DNA of 30,517 nt from a virus: positions 1 through 30,517 of IMG/VR virus record IMGVR_UViG_3300032282_004196. The stretch is one strand, 5' to 3'. Made by a program: the position numbers and the translations under genes. The stretch's first letter is position 1; each line of letters opens with the position of its first letter. A model generated the notes under the pieces. It was not told the DNA's origin. It saw nothing but the letters and a program-made list of their open reading frames with translations, and ran no database searches. Positions 1 through 6,010 of this stretch are shown here, in pieces.

Positions 1-536
1 GTTTTGAGTCGTGCTCCGGCAGGGCGGACATTGGACACGTCCCACTTCGGAATTTCTCCAGCCCAGAGGTGGGCGAGGAGTAGACGCAATGACTTTGCCC
101 ATCCTTCTTTGGAGTCGTGGACTGCAATGGTGTGCTCTGACTCGTACAGTTTTTCTGGCACTTCTGGCAACTGATTGATATATTTCGATTCAACACTGAA
201 CCCAACTCCCGTACCGCAGAGCAAAATAAACATTGCTTCGTCGAATGATTTAGGATCATCGACAGGAAGATAAGAGCAATTATAGACACAAGTATTATCA
301 CGATCAGCACTCTTTCCAGCCGTCATCATGGCACGCATGGACGGCATTAGTTCTAAGTTAACGATGGAATTATACAGCTCGCTTTTTAATTTAGCGTTAT
401 CTGTAATATTTGGTGTGCGACTGAAAATGTAATCCACAAATCGGGTTACTGTTTCTGGCCATGTCTCACGACGATGCTTTTCATCTACAAATCGGGCATA
501 TCGACTGGCGGCTATATATTCTTGGTATTGTTCCAT
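1..536 (-). CDS. nrdJ: Class II (adenosylcobalamin-dependent) ribonucleotide reductase, N-terminal part, cut by window edge
   Basis: The frame is open from the ATG at 536 to the window edge, giving 178 residues. The segments MPSMRAMMTAG, NTCVYNCSYLPVDDPKSF, CGTGVGFSVE, DSKEGWAKSLR and GEIPKWDVSNVRPAGARLK are hallmarks of the monomeric, B12-dependent ribonucleoside-triphosphate reductase of the Lactobacillus leichmannii type. The enzyme reduces ribonucleoside triphosphates to deoxyribonucleotides for phage DNA synthesis and needs no oxygen. The cysteines in the NTCVYNCSY segment are placed where the family has its N-terminal redox cysteine; the catalytic C-terminal half lies outside the window. 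The gene is separated from the single-strand-binding gene upstream by a strong terminator hairpin, so it probably has its own promoter, but I see only a weak TATAAC-like box before it. The ribosome binding site (AAAAAGAACT before ATG) is also weak. Family assignment is secure; the cofactor dependence follows from the family. Confidence 0.9.
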   Translation of the reverse strand, partial: MEQYQEYIAASRYARFVDEKHRRETWPETVTRFVDYIFSRTPNITDNAKLKSELYNSIVNLELMPSMRAMMTAGKSADRDNTCVYNCSYLPVDDPKSFDEAMFILLCGTGVGFSVESKYINQLPEVPEKLYESEHTIAVHDSKEGWAKSLRLLLAHLWAGEIPKWDVSNVRPAGARLK

Positions 537-563
537 AGTTCTTTTTAGTTATAGGTTGGAGGG

Positions 564-593
564 AAAAATGCCCCACCAGACTTCGGTGGGGCA
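564..593 (-). terminator. Rho-independent terminator after the ssDNA-binding gene
   Basis: On the minus strand a 9-bp perfect stem (TGCCCCACC at 569-577 pairs with GGTGGGGCA at 585-593, 7-nt loop) is followed by TTTTT. It lies 34 nt after the stop of the single-strand-binding gene and before the reductase start. Confidence 0.85.
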
Positions 594-626
594 AGGCACT
601 ACAGGAGGAGTACTACGGTAAAACTA

Positions 627-1142
627 TTAAGCGAAATCTACAGCAGCTGATACACCGCCACCGCCAAGACGCTCGCCATCTTCAAGCTTTTGCACATTAC
701 CAAGTCCGCATGCAATACCTTTTGAGCCTTCCATGTTGTATGGGTAGAACTCAATTGCAGCACGACCATAGCAACCAGAGTAAAACTCTTCTAAGTCGAT
801 AATGGCATTCATGTCGGCATCAACGATACCTGGTTTTTTAACAGAGTTTGCATTGATAAAGAAAGAGCCAGCGTATGCAGCATCTTCTTTTTCTAAATCA
901 CCGTCACGCAAGCCACCTTTGAGTAGCTTGGGAACAGTGCCTCCAAAGTAGCCAGCAGAATTTGCCTTGGCTTCTTCAAAAGCTTTATTGATTTTTGCAA
1001 TTGTTTCTTTGTCAGATTTTGGGATGATGATAGACACAGAATACTTAGGTGTCTTGCCATCGCCCTTGTCCATTGGGGTGAATACATTGGCATATGAGAA
1101 ACGAACTTTGCCAGTTACAACACGAGGATTTTTAGTAGCCAT
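627..1142 (-). CDS. ssDNA-binding protein, DUF2815 / T7 gp2.5-like
   Basis: The 171-residue product matches the DUF2815 family of phage single-strand DNA-binding proteins, which are OB-fold relatives of T7 gp2.5. It begins MATKNPRVVTGKVRFSYANVF, and has the typical PKYSVSIIIPKSDKETIAKI strand-helix segment and a KPGIVDADMN...EFYSGCYGRAAIEFYPYN core. It would coat single-stranded DNA at the fork and support recombination. Unlike gp2.5, the C-terminus (about residues 155-171) is Gly/Ala-rich and not strongly acidic, so the usual partner-binding acidic tail seems absent. The adjacent Cas4-like nuclease fits a replication/recombination module. A terminator follows the stop. I am confident of the family from overall pattern, less so of the interactions. 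Confidence 0.85.
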   Translation of the reverse strand: MATKNPRVVTGKVRFSYANVFTPMDKGDGKTPKYSVSIIIPKSDKETIAKINKAFEEAKANSAGYFGGTVPKLLKGGLRDGDLEKEDAAYAGSFFINANSVKKPGIVDADMNAIIDLEEFYSGCYGRAAIEFYPYNMEGSKGIACGLGNVQKLEDGERLGGGGVSAAVDFA

Positions 1143-1192
1143 CTTGCTTCCTTATTTACATTAAATTGATTGAACTTTATCGGTGTCAATCT

Positions 1193-1336
1193 CTACCGTA
1201 CTGTCAAAAGGATACCACAATTTCCGATGGTGTACCCTAAAAACATTATTGCAGGCCCAACATTGCTTTTGAAATATTGATCAATTGCAACACCTAAGTA
1301 TATCAGAGTTGAAATGATAATTAGAGGTGTGCTCAT
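1193..1336 (-). CDS. Small two-helix membrane protein (47 aa)
   Basis: An ATG at 1336 overlaps the stop of the nuclease gene as ATGA and opens a 47-residue frame. The product has two hydrophobic segments, about residues 4-19 (PLIIISTLIYLGVAID) and 28-45 (GPAIMFLGYTIGNCGILL), joined by a short polar linker with a lysine. It should be an inner-membrane hairpin. Coupling with the nuclease gene supports that it is translated. I do not recognise the family; holin-like size is suggestive only, and no lysis gene sits beside it. Confidence 0.6.
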   Translation of the reverse strand: MSTPLIIISTLIYLGVAIDQYFKSNVGPAIMFLGYTIGNCGILLTVR

Positions 1337-2460
1337 GCAAAATCTTCCACAGTGTTGTCTGGAACCAACTTTGGTGCAGAATCGGGTCTAACTATCAAGT
1401 CGCCTAATGCACTTTCAATTTGCCCTTTTTTGCCAAGTTTTACAATTTGAGGTACAGACTTTGGTTTAGTCTCATACAAATCATCTTTGGTAAGCCCTAG
1501 TTTTTCTGTAAGGATTACTTCAGCTAGTGCAAAGTCAGTAATTTTACGATGCCCCTTTGGGATAACTAATTTAAAGCCTACGGGAATAATGTCTTCATCA
1601 ATTGCTTTTTGTGTTGCATAAGCTTCGATGTCATTTACATAAGATCTTAACTGAGATGCACGAGACAATACCAATTCAAATTCTTCTTCAGTCAGCAAAG
1701 GTGCTGGTCTGAAATCAAGTGATGCTATTTCGTTGGTGAAGTCCGAACGCGCTTTGCACGTGGCTTTGGCACGGCAGAACTGGCACCAGTCGCCTGGGAG
1801 GAACTCGCCTGTGCCGCCCCACGCTTTCTTGGCTTTTGGTTTGACGAAGTAGTTTGCCCAGTCAAGGAGTTTACTGATGCTTGTGCCGTCTGTGCTGATA
1901 CTATCAAGCCTTGGTTGAACGATTGTATAACTGATTTCTTTAATTTCGGGGTATTCTTCTTTGAACTTGCTCCACGCACCGAGCGCGTAGAGTCGGAGTT
2001 GCGTGTTGTCAACAGCGGAAACAGGGATTCCTTTTCCAAACTTGAGGTCGATGACCCGAATGGCGTGCTTAGAAAGAATAACCACATCGGCTGTACCAAA
2101 GCCATCAGGAACCCAGTCAGAGAAGTCCACACGTTGTTCAAATAGTGGTTTATCGCCTTCACCAATTTGGGAACGAGTGTAAACGACATAGTTGTCGACA
2201 TAGTTTTCGAACTCTTCGTTGTAATACGGGCTGGCTTGGATGGTTTGGACTTCGCTATCATATTCCTCGTGTCCTATTTGATTGAATTGAAGGCGCAATT
2301 TGAGTTCCGCTAGTGAGTGCGCTAGTGTGCCTTCAGCAGAATGGTCAAATGATCCAGTGGGTTTTTTTTGTTCTGGTAGTGTGGCTTCTAATCGGGCAGA
2401 TGGTGTGCAAGAAAGCCACCGCTTGGAACCCGAAGCCGAAAGTATTGCGTGCGCTGTCAT
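1333..2460 (-). CDS. PD-(D/E)XK nuclease, DUF2800 / Cas4-RecB-like, with Fe-S cysteine pattern
   Basis: The 375-residue product has the DUF2800 layout: N-terminal AILSASGSKRWLSCTPSARLE, a nuclease core with GTADVV (D125) and VIDLKFGKG (D138, K140), then QLRLYALG (Q154). One cysteine near the N-terminus (C18) and three near residues 226-235 (CQFC, then C235) make the 1+3 pattern that holds a 4Fe-4S cluster in Cas4 and AddB nucleases. The likely role is 5'-3' exonucleolytic processing in phage recombination or DNA metabolism, next to the single-strand-binding protein. The family name is established; the iron-sulphur cluster is inferred from the cysteine spacing. The gene starts 42 nt after a TTGCATAAGTAG element and so probably heads a transcript with the membrane protein and the single-strand-binding gene. 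Start ATG at 2460 is preceded by AAGGAAAACAGTT. Confidence 0.85.
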   Translation of the reverse strand: MTAHAILSASGSKRWLSCTPSARLEATLPEQKKPTGSFDHSAEGTLAHSLAELKLRLQFNQIGHEEYDSEVQTIQASPYYNEEFENYVDNYVVYTRSQIGEGDKPLFEQRVDFSDWVPDGFGTADVVILSKHAIRVIDLKFGKGIPVSAVDNTQLRLYALGAWSKFKEEYPEIKEISYTIVQPRLDSISTDGTSISKLLDWANYFVKPKAKKAWGGTGEFLPGDWCQFCRAKATCKARSDFTNEIASLDFRPAPLLTEEEFELVLSRASQLRSYVNDIEAYATQKAIDEDIIPVGFKLVIPKGHRKITDFALAEVILTEKLGLTKDDLYETKPKSVPQIVKLGKKGQIESALGDLIVRPDSAPKLVPDNTVEDFA

Positions 2461-2501
2461 AACTGTTTTCCTTGTTTGTCTGAATTTCTATTAGTGTACT
2501 A

Positions 2502-2513
2502 CTACTTATGCAA
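2502..2513 (-). promoter_or_regulatory. Phage promoter candidate (copy a) for the nuclease operon
   Basis: The 12-mer TTGCATAAGTAG reads toward the nuclease gene, 41 nt from its ATG. Its first Ts overlap the T-run of the terminator just upstream. The GGGCGG box seen 14 nt upstream in four other copies is absent here; only TAGGCGT is present, 3 nt too far. Confidence 0.6.
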
Positions 2514-2544
2514 AAAAGCCTAGGTTTTTTACGCCTAGGCTTTT
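2512..2544 (-). terminator. Terminator after the small-terminase gene (probably bidirectional)
   Basis: AGCCTAGG (2517-2524) pairs with CCTAGGCT (2534-2541), and flanking A and T runs extend the stem. On the minus strand it ends in TTTTTT, 25 nt after the stop at 2569. The U-run merges into promoter copy a. Confidence 0.85.
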
Positions 2545-2568
2545 CATAATGTGAGAAAGTTTTGAGGG

Positions 2569-2958
2569 TTAAGTTGCGTTCGCTCGTAACTGCTTAATTA
2601 GGTCATTTACCTCACCCGCAAAGTCAATTTTAACCTCTTGTTTGATGTCCGCTTTGATTTCACGCACATCTTTGTAGTCTTGTGGGAATTGTCCACGAAG
2701 GGCAATTTCGGCAATACGGCTATTAAACAGTTTATTGCCCACATTGGCAAGCATCTCCCGCTCCCAATATGCTTGTGAGTGTACTAAGGCCATGTCCAAT
2801 GCGTCTTTAAATTCGGGGTACTTTTTTTCCCAACCTTTAGCCACATCTTTAGTAATACCAAGATCGGCAAAGATCATTTTTTGAGATGCGCCTTGTGTGC
2901 CCAGTTCAATCATCTTATCGCACATGTCGTGAGTAAATGTATATTTTCTAACTGCCAC
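2569..2958 (-). CDS. Putative terminase small subunit (HTH DNA-packaging protein)
   Basis: The 129-residue product has an N-terminal helix-turn-helix (about residues 9-45: HDMCDKMIELGTQGASQKMIFADLGITKDVAKGWEKKYPEF), then AYWEREMLANVGNKLFNSRIAEIALRGQFPQDYKDV and a charged helical tail. This is the layout of Sf6-like terminase small subunits, which recognise the packaging site and present DNA to the large subunit. The large terminase here is 19 kb away on the other strand, an unusual separation. It overlaps the upstream gene by 11 nt and ends at a terminator. The alternative is a regulatory HTH protein; the post-HTH helices favour the terminase call. Confidence 0.65.
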   Translation of the reverse strand: MAVRKYTFTHDMCDKMIELGTQGASQKMIFADLGITKDVAKGWEKKYPEFKDALDMALVHSQAYWEREMLANVGNKLFNSRIAEIALRGQFPQDYKDVREIKADIKQEVKIDFAGEVNDLIKQLRANAT

Positions 2959-3211
2959 ACTTCCACCTTTTCAGTGCTGCTGCTTTACGTGTTGGTTTAC
3001 CATTTTCGTCTTTCATCGGACCTTTAACGCCAGACATCCGAGCGCAAAATGAATCCTTACGAGAACCGCCTTCTGGTTGTGGCGCTTTCAAATTAGATCC
3101 AGTAGCCGCGTTGTACTTGGCACGTCCTTTGGCTGTTAACCCAGCACCTTGTGATGCTGGTAGCTTTTCACCACGACCAATAGAAAGGGAAGGAGCTTTT
3201 TTAGTTGCCAT
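2948..3211 (-). CDS. Small basic conserved phage protein, DUF6321-like
   Basis: The 87-residue basic protein has the pattern SIGRGEKLPASQGAGLTAKGRAKYN, GSNLKAPQPEGGSRKDSFCARMSGVKGPMKDENGKPTRKAAALKRWKC, which I recognise as a widespread short phage protein (I believe DUF6321). Two cysteines (C56, C85) and many Lys/Arg suggest nucleic-acid binding. Function unknown. Its ATG overlaps the stop of the 49-residue gene upstream (TAATG), and it overlaps the small-terminase gene downstream, so all three are probably translated together. Confidence 0.75.
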   Translation of the reverse strand: MATKKAPSLSIGRGEKLPASQGAGLTAKGRAKYNAATGSNLKAPQPEGGSRKDSFCARMSGVKGPMKDENGKPTRKAAALKRWKCGS

Positions 3212-3360
3212 TATTTCTTTGCAGTCTTTGCTGATTCAACAAATGCTTGTTTAGTTGGGGCGCCTTTGGCACCCGGCTTGCGCATCTTTTCGCCAGATCC
3301 GGCTTTTATGCGTTCTCTCTTTGCTGCGATATTGGCGTACAAGCCAGGTTTAGTTGCCAT
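3211..3360 (-). CDS. Small basic phage protein (49 aa)
   Basis: ATG at 3360 opens a 49-residue frame beginning MATKPGLYANIAAKRERIKAG and continuing SGEKMRKPGAKGAPTKQAF. The pI must be very high. The LYANIxAKRERIKxGSGExMRKPG pattern recurs in phages next to DUF6321-like genes and the terminase, suggesting a shared role, perhaps in packaging or DNA binding. Ribosome binding site AAGGACAAATT. Function unknown. Confidence 0.7.
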   Translation of the reverse strand: MATKPGLYANIAAKRERIKAGSGEKMRKPGAKGAPTKQAFVESAKTAKK

Positions 3361-3375
3361 AATTTGTCCTTAAAT

Positions 3376-3404
3376 AAAATACGGCTCAATTTGTGAGCCT
3401 TATT
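3376..3404 (-). terminator. Probable terminator, with a partial second copy beside it
   Basis: GGCTCA (3383-3388) pairs with TGAGCC (3394-3399) around ATTTG; on the minus strand the stem runs into GTATTTTATTT. The arm ATACGGCTCA is repeated about 30 nt upstream on that strand (near 3411-3420), so one arm can pair with either copy. Confidence 0.55.
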
Positions 3405-3429
3405 GTAAAAAATACGGCTCACATTGTAA

Positions 3430-3687
3430 TTAGAATATTACTGAAACGCCAGTCATTTTCTTGGCTAGGTTAGTTAATTCTCTTGTTGTACTACCACTGA
3501 TAAAGGTATTGATTTCAATAGCCTTGTCAATGATCTCTTCCATGGTTGGAAACTTAGGAGCCAATTCTTCGGCTTCTTTAGAAGTCTTATTAATGACTTC
3601 CCAAGCAGCTAGATTAGCTTCGTGTTGTTTGATCATTAAATCTTTAGCAGTGTTAAATACGGAATAACGGAGTTCAAATGGATTCAT
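3430..3687 (-). CDS. Conserved phage protein of unknown function (85 aa)
   Basis: I place the start at ATG 3687, preceded by GAAAGGTATTACC; the frame is open further upstream but that DNA is a structured leader. The product starts MNPFELRYSVFNTAKDLM, is helical, and has a FPTMEEIIDKAIEINTFIS segment. Short proteins with an MNPFELR start and an EEII..A..I..F helix occur in T4-like and other aquatic phages, from memory; none has a known function to me. It is the first gene after promoter copy b and its 122-nt leader. Confidence 0.7.
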   Translation of the reverse strand: MNPFELRYSVFNTAKDLMIKQHEANLAAWEVINKTSKEAEELAPKFPTMEEIIDKAIEINTFISGSTTRELTNLAKKMTGVSVIF

Positions 3688-3719
3688 GGTAATACCTTTC
3701 TTTGTGTGTTGTGTGTGTA

Positions 3720-3807
3720 ATGCCAGTGTTCTATGCAGGCGCGCTGGCATCCTGTGGCTTTCTTTACAGCCATGGTAGGGATAGGAGCGCTTCACAGCGT
3801 GTCCTAT
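3720..3807 (-). ncRNA. Structured 5' leader: three successive hairpins between promoter and gene
   Basis: On the minus strand, just after TTGCATAAGTAG, come three hairpins: (1) 3781-3807, an 11-bp stem (ATAGGA and TCCTAT arms plus a GCGCT/AGCGT inner stem) with one bulged base and a 4-nt loop; (2) 3755-3772, TGGCT/AGCCA with an 8-nt loop; (3) 3720-3750, ATGCCAG/CTGGCAT with a 17-nt loop. The gene starts 33 nt later. The layout suggests a regulatory leader or a stable small RNA. No tRNA fold or known riboswitch is recognised. Confidence 0.5.
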
Positions 3808-3809
3808 AT

Positions 3810-3841
3810 CTACTTATGCAAGAAAGCGAGGAAATCCGCCC
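3810..3841 (-). promoter_or_regulatory. Phage promoter candidate (copy b): GGGCGG - 14 nt - TTGCATAAGTAG
   Basis: Minus strand: GGGCGG at 3841-3836, 14 nt, then TTGCATAAGTAG at 3821-3810. The first G belongs to the TAG stop of the preceding gene. Counting CATAAG as the -10 hexamer gives a 17-nt spacer, standard for a sigma-70-type promoter. Confidence 0.7.
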
Positions 3842-4110
3842 TAGTTTTTGGTTTTCTTAACACCAAGGCTTTCACGCAACTCATGGCTATGTAGTTTCTT
3901 ACCAGGACTTTTAACTTCACCAACTGCTTTGGCAACTTTGGCTGCACGCTCTCTGGCTGCAAAAGTACCGTCAGAAAGAATGAATCCATGCTCGCCCTTC
4001 TTGCCAGTCTTTTTGATAATCTCATCGTGACTGTACTTGGCGTTCGGTGCCTTGCTGATGGTGCCGTCTGCGTGTTTGATTGCTGGTACTACTACTTTAA
4101 GTTTGCCCAT
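3841..4110 (-). CDS. Small basic conserved phage protein (89 aa)
   Basis: MGKLKVVVPAIKHADGTISKAP, then KKGEHGFILSDGTFAARERAAKVAKAVGEV and SHELRESLGV. The GEHGF..DDGTF..REEAA.VA..G.......SHEL pattern resembles a common phage family of unknown function whose members also have an AAIK.DG...... start. The pI is high. Ribosome binding site AAAGGAAACAAA. It overlaps the upstream membrane-protein gene by 14 nt and is the last gene before promoter copy b. Confidence 0.7.
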   Translation of the reverse strand: MGKLKVVVPAIKHADGTISKAPNAKYSHDEIIKKTGKKGEHGFILSDGTFAARERAAKVAKAVGEVKSPGKKLHSHELRESLGVKKTKN

Positions 4111-4288
4111 TTTGTTTCCTTTGTTCTACGTGCCATTTGCACAAGTCTTTGTAATACTCAATTTCTTTTCGGTACTCAAACACTTTGTTATCGTATATTT
4201 CTTGCTGCTCTTGTAGGTCTTTATCTTTTGGTCGCATGACAAGGCCGACTATAAAGCCGATAAAAAACGATAGTGCTATTTCGGTCAT
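4097..4288 (-). CDS. Single-pass membrane protein with coiled-coil tail (63 aa)
   Basis: Residues 3-18 (EIALSFFIGFIVGLVM) are a transmembrane helix, followed by a positively charged RPKDK stop and a charged helix rich in E, K, Y and Q. It should sit in the inner membrane with the C-terminal helix in the cytoplasm. The size and layout recall phage i-spanin-like or membrane anchor proteins, but no partner gene is present, so function is unknown. Strong ribosome binding site GGAGATAAC. Confidence 0.65.
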   Translation of the reverse strand: MTEIALSFFIGFIVGLVMRPKDKDLQEQQEIYDNKVFEYRKEIEYYKDLCKWHVEQRKQNGQT

Positions 4289-4289
4289 G

Positions 4290-4532
4290 TTATCTCCTAA
4301 ATGATCCGATTGGTTTACGCCTGCCGTATGTCTTACGAATGCGCAGTGCTGTTTTCATGCCAAATATTCTATTACACCAGCCTTGATGCGCACGTCGAAT
4401 CTGTTGCATCTTAAATCGCAACACCAAAGGTTTTGGTTTCTTTCTAGTAATAGTGCGACGAGCGCCGACATTACCAAACACGCTGGTAAAGTCGTTGCGC
4501 TTGATGCGTTTACGAAAGTTAAACCGTTTCAC
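4290..4532 (-). CDS. Very basic small protein, GTG start (80 aa)
   Basis: A GTG start at 4532 overlaps the stop of the upstream gene as GTGA. Lys and Arg dominate (MKRFNFRKRIKRNDF at the start, RRKPIGSFRR at the end), with one cysteine. The protein probably binds nucleic acid. Translational coupling and the ribosome binding site for the next gene lying at its 3' end (AGGAGATAA) support expression, but no family is recognised. Confidence 0.5.
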   Translation of the reverse strand: MKRFNFRKRIKRNDFTSVFGNVGARRTITRKKPKPLVLRFKMQQIRRAHQGWCNRIFGMKTALRIRKTYGRRKPIGSFRR

Positions 4533-4705
4533 TGTTTAATACCAATTCCATGAGCTTGCTCCACCGCTCGACCAATGGCTAAGTGAATATCTTGCAATGA
4601 CACATAGCCTGTTGTCATGGCATAGGTCATCACATCAAACATAGCATCGGCTGCAATTTCGCACATCATCTCGTCTGTTAGTGGTTCTAGAATGTTATTT
4701 GTCAT
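4529..4705 (-). CDS. Hypothetical acidic helical protein (58 aa)
   Basis: I choose ATG 4705 (MTNNILEPLTDEMMCEIAADAMFDVM) rather than an upstream start, because it overlaps the previous stop by only 11 nt and gives a sensible N-terminus. The product is rich in Met and acidic residues and ends HLAIGRAVEQAHGIGIKQ. No family recognised. Confidence 0.55.
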   Translation of the reverse strand: MTNNILEPLTDEMMCEIAADAMFDVMTYAMTTGYVSLQDIHLAIGRAVEQAHGIGIKQ

Positions 4706-4919
4706 CGGGTATGATGATAGTTTTTTTAAGCTCCGATGGGGGTGTGTTACCACCATGTTCTTTACGATACCGAAGAGCATCATTCAAAATCATTTTGGTC
4801 ATTGCCATTGCTTCTTCTTGTATTTTAAGCTCTTGTTCGTCTGTTAATTTTTTCTTTTCAACAGCCGCCACAATATCGTTGCGGACTCCCGCCATTTTAA
4901 GAAGTTGTTTGAGATTCAT
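4695..4919 (-). CDS. Hypothetical charged helical protein (74 aa)
   Basis: MNLKQLLKMAGVRNDIVAAVEKKKLTDEQELKIQEEAMAMTKMILNDALRYRKEHGGN: predicted to be almost fully alpha-helical and highly charged. It starts 23 nt inside the upstream gene and overlaps the downstream one. Function unknown. Confidence 0.55.
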   Translation of the reverse strand: MNLKQLLKMAGVRNDIVAAVEKKKLTDEQELKIQEEAMAMTKMILNDALRYRKEHGGNTPPSELKKTIIIPDDK

Positions 4920-5112
4920 TTTTAGCTTTCAATGCCTCAATAGCGGCTTTAAATTGCGGTTCACCTTGCATCTGGATGTACCCAATTAAATTGGCTGATG
5001 CCAAATAGGGTGCATTGCCTAAGATATGTAAGATTTGGTTTACTTGAGCAACCGTAAACGAAAAGTTAATAATTGCGTCATCCAAAGGATCTTTTTTAAT
5101 TTCTTGTGTCAT
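4897..5112 (-). CDS. Conserved phage protein (71 aa)
   Basis: Contains FTVAQVNQILHILGNAPYLASANLIGYIQMQGEPQFKAA, a pattern that recurs in short aquatic-phage proteins (FTVAQVN..L..LG..PY..S...I..IQ.QG..Q). Single compact helical domain. ATGA-coupled to the gene upstream. Function unknown. Confidence 0.65.
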   Translation of the reverse strand: MTQEIKKDPLDDAIINFSFTVAQVNQILHILGNAPYLASANLIGYIQMQGEPQFKAAIEALKAKNESQTTS

Positions 5113-5411
5113 TTCTTTTTGCCTTTCTTTAATACTCCGCCTAAATTGGCTAGTTCTATTGATGCTGTTCTTCTTGCTAACTTTTCTGGATCCGTGCAGT
5201 ATTCGTTAAGTTCCATCTTACGGCAGTATGTATCCATTAATTTTTCCATGCGCATGTCGTGTAAAACTTTGATACCCCATAAAGCATTAGCCACATCATC
5301 TTCTGTCATCGGAACTGGATGGTCACCATGATGCTTGTATAACAAATCAATGTCTTCACTGGTTTGCCATGCCAACATGATGGCACTTTCTAAATCTATT
5401 TTTGAATTCAT
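5109..5411 (-). CDS. Conserved phage protein (100 aa)
   Basis: The core IDLESAIMLAWQTSEDIDLLYKHHGD and MTEDDVANALWGIKVLHDMRMEKLMDTYCR is conserved among short phage proteins of this kind; the C-terminus is a KKGKKK tail. Mostly helical. Start and stop are both ATGA overlaps with neighbours. Function unknown. Confidence 0.65.
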   Translation of the reverse strand: MNSKIDLESAIMLAWQTSEDIDLLYKHHGDHPVPMTEDDVANALWGIKVLHDMRMEKLMDTYCRKMELNEYCTDPEKLARRTASIELANLGGVLKKGKKK

Positions 5412-5623
5412 TTCTTTTTTGCTTTCTTAATGGCTGATTTAAAATCTGTACAAAAATGTGAACCAACTAATTCCATCGCTGGGATTAATTCTTTCCAATG
5501 TTTTACATCATCTGGATGCCAAGCGTTAGGGTTTTTTTGCATTTGTTTTAGCATAAGATAGCTTTCAGCTAAAACCCCAACTAAAATAGCATCGGCGTAA
5601 TCATCATCGATTTCAATTTTCAT
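5408..5623 (-). CDS. Small protein related in tail sequence to its neighbour (71 aa)
   Basis: Start set at ATG 5623, where ATGA overlaps the stop of the DUF3310 gene; an ATG three codons upstream (5632) is less likely. The product MKIEIDDDYADAILVGVLAESYLMLKQM is acidic at the start and ends FKSAIKKAKKK, like the Lys-rich end of the next gene. Function unknown. Confidence 0.6.
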   Translation of the reverse strand: MKIEIDDDYADAILVGVLAESYLMLKQMQKNPNAWHPDDVKHWKELIPAMELVGSHFCTDFKSAIKKAKKK

Positions 5624-5844
5624 TTTCCGCACTCCACTTCATGGTTAATCATTTTTTGAATGTACCAAATAGCTTTACGCAAATCTTCGACACCGCCTTT
5701 TTTCTTCCAGCGATACAAATATTTGATGGCGTTGCCTGTGCACATGGCCTCCATGCCTTCAAGTCCTTGAATTGCTGACTCAATAGCATCAATACATTCC
5801 ACACCACCTTGATAATGTTTAGGATTGTTCACTGCGTCGTGCAT
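5620..5844 (-). CDS. DUF3310 protein (phage nucleotide-kinase-like)
   Basis: Residues 3-21 (DAVNNPKHYQGGVECIDAI) and the rest (GNAIKYLYRWKKKGGVEDLRKAIWYIQKMI) are the full DUF3310 signature: NPxHY, ECID, the GNxIKYxxRWxxKGGxxDLxKAxWYxxK stretch. Some members are annotated as nucleotide kinases but there is no P-loop here, so the biochemical role is open. Start chosen at ATG 5844, preceded by GGAGAAAGC; an in-frame ATG 8 codons upstream lacks a good site. It overlaps the upstream gene by 26 nt. Confidence 0.85.
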   Translation of the reverse strand: MHDAVNNPKHYQGGVECIDAIESAIQGLEGMEAMCTGNAIKYLYRWKKKGGVEDLRKAIWYIQKMINHEVECGK

Positions 5845-6010
5845 GCTTTCTCCGTAACTCACTTTCAATCACTTCTACCTCTTCGGGGTGCTCGCATACC
5901 CAAAGTGTTTGGATGTCTTTAAACATAGAGAGATCAATATCTTCAACACCAGTAACGGTATCAAACATAGGATAGCCCTTATGTAAGTGTTCAACAACAA
6001 AGATACTCAT
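5819..6010 (-). CDS. Hypothetical acidic protein (63 aa)
   Basis: MSIFVVEHLHKGYPMFDTVTGVEDIDLSMFKDIQTLWVCEHPEEVEVIESELRR: beta-alpha type composition, acidic, ATGA-coupled to the gene upstream. No family recognised. Confidence 0.55.
   Translation of the reverse strand: MSIFVVEHLHKGYPMFDTVTGVEDIDLSMFKDIQTLWVCEHPEEVEVIESELRRKHARRSEQS

Noticed and set aside
1614-1625. TTGCATAAGCTT, a near match to the promoter 12-mer
   Set aside because: Inside the nuclease coding sequence, on the opposite strand, no GGGCGG upstream and two mismatches at the end.
1725-2261. 178-codon open frame inside the Cas4-like nuclease gene
   Set aside because: Same strand, other frame, Ser/Thr/Lys-rich with no domain; the overlapping nuclease is clearly real.
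3688-3795. In-frame N-terminal extension (36 codons) of the 85-residue gene at 3430-3687
   Set aside because: It lies in the structured leader, has no ribosome binding site at its start, and ATG 3687 has GAAAGG at good distance.
3720-3807. tRNA or tmRNA gene
   Set aside because: Three hairpins exist but there is no acceptor stem enclosing them, no T-loop and no CCA.
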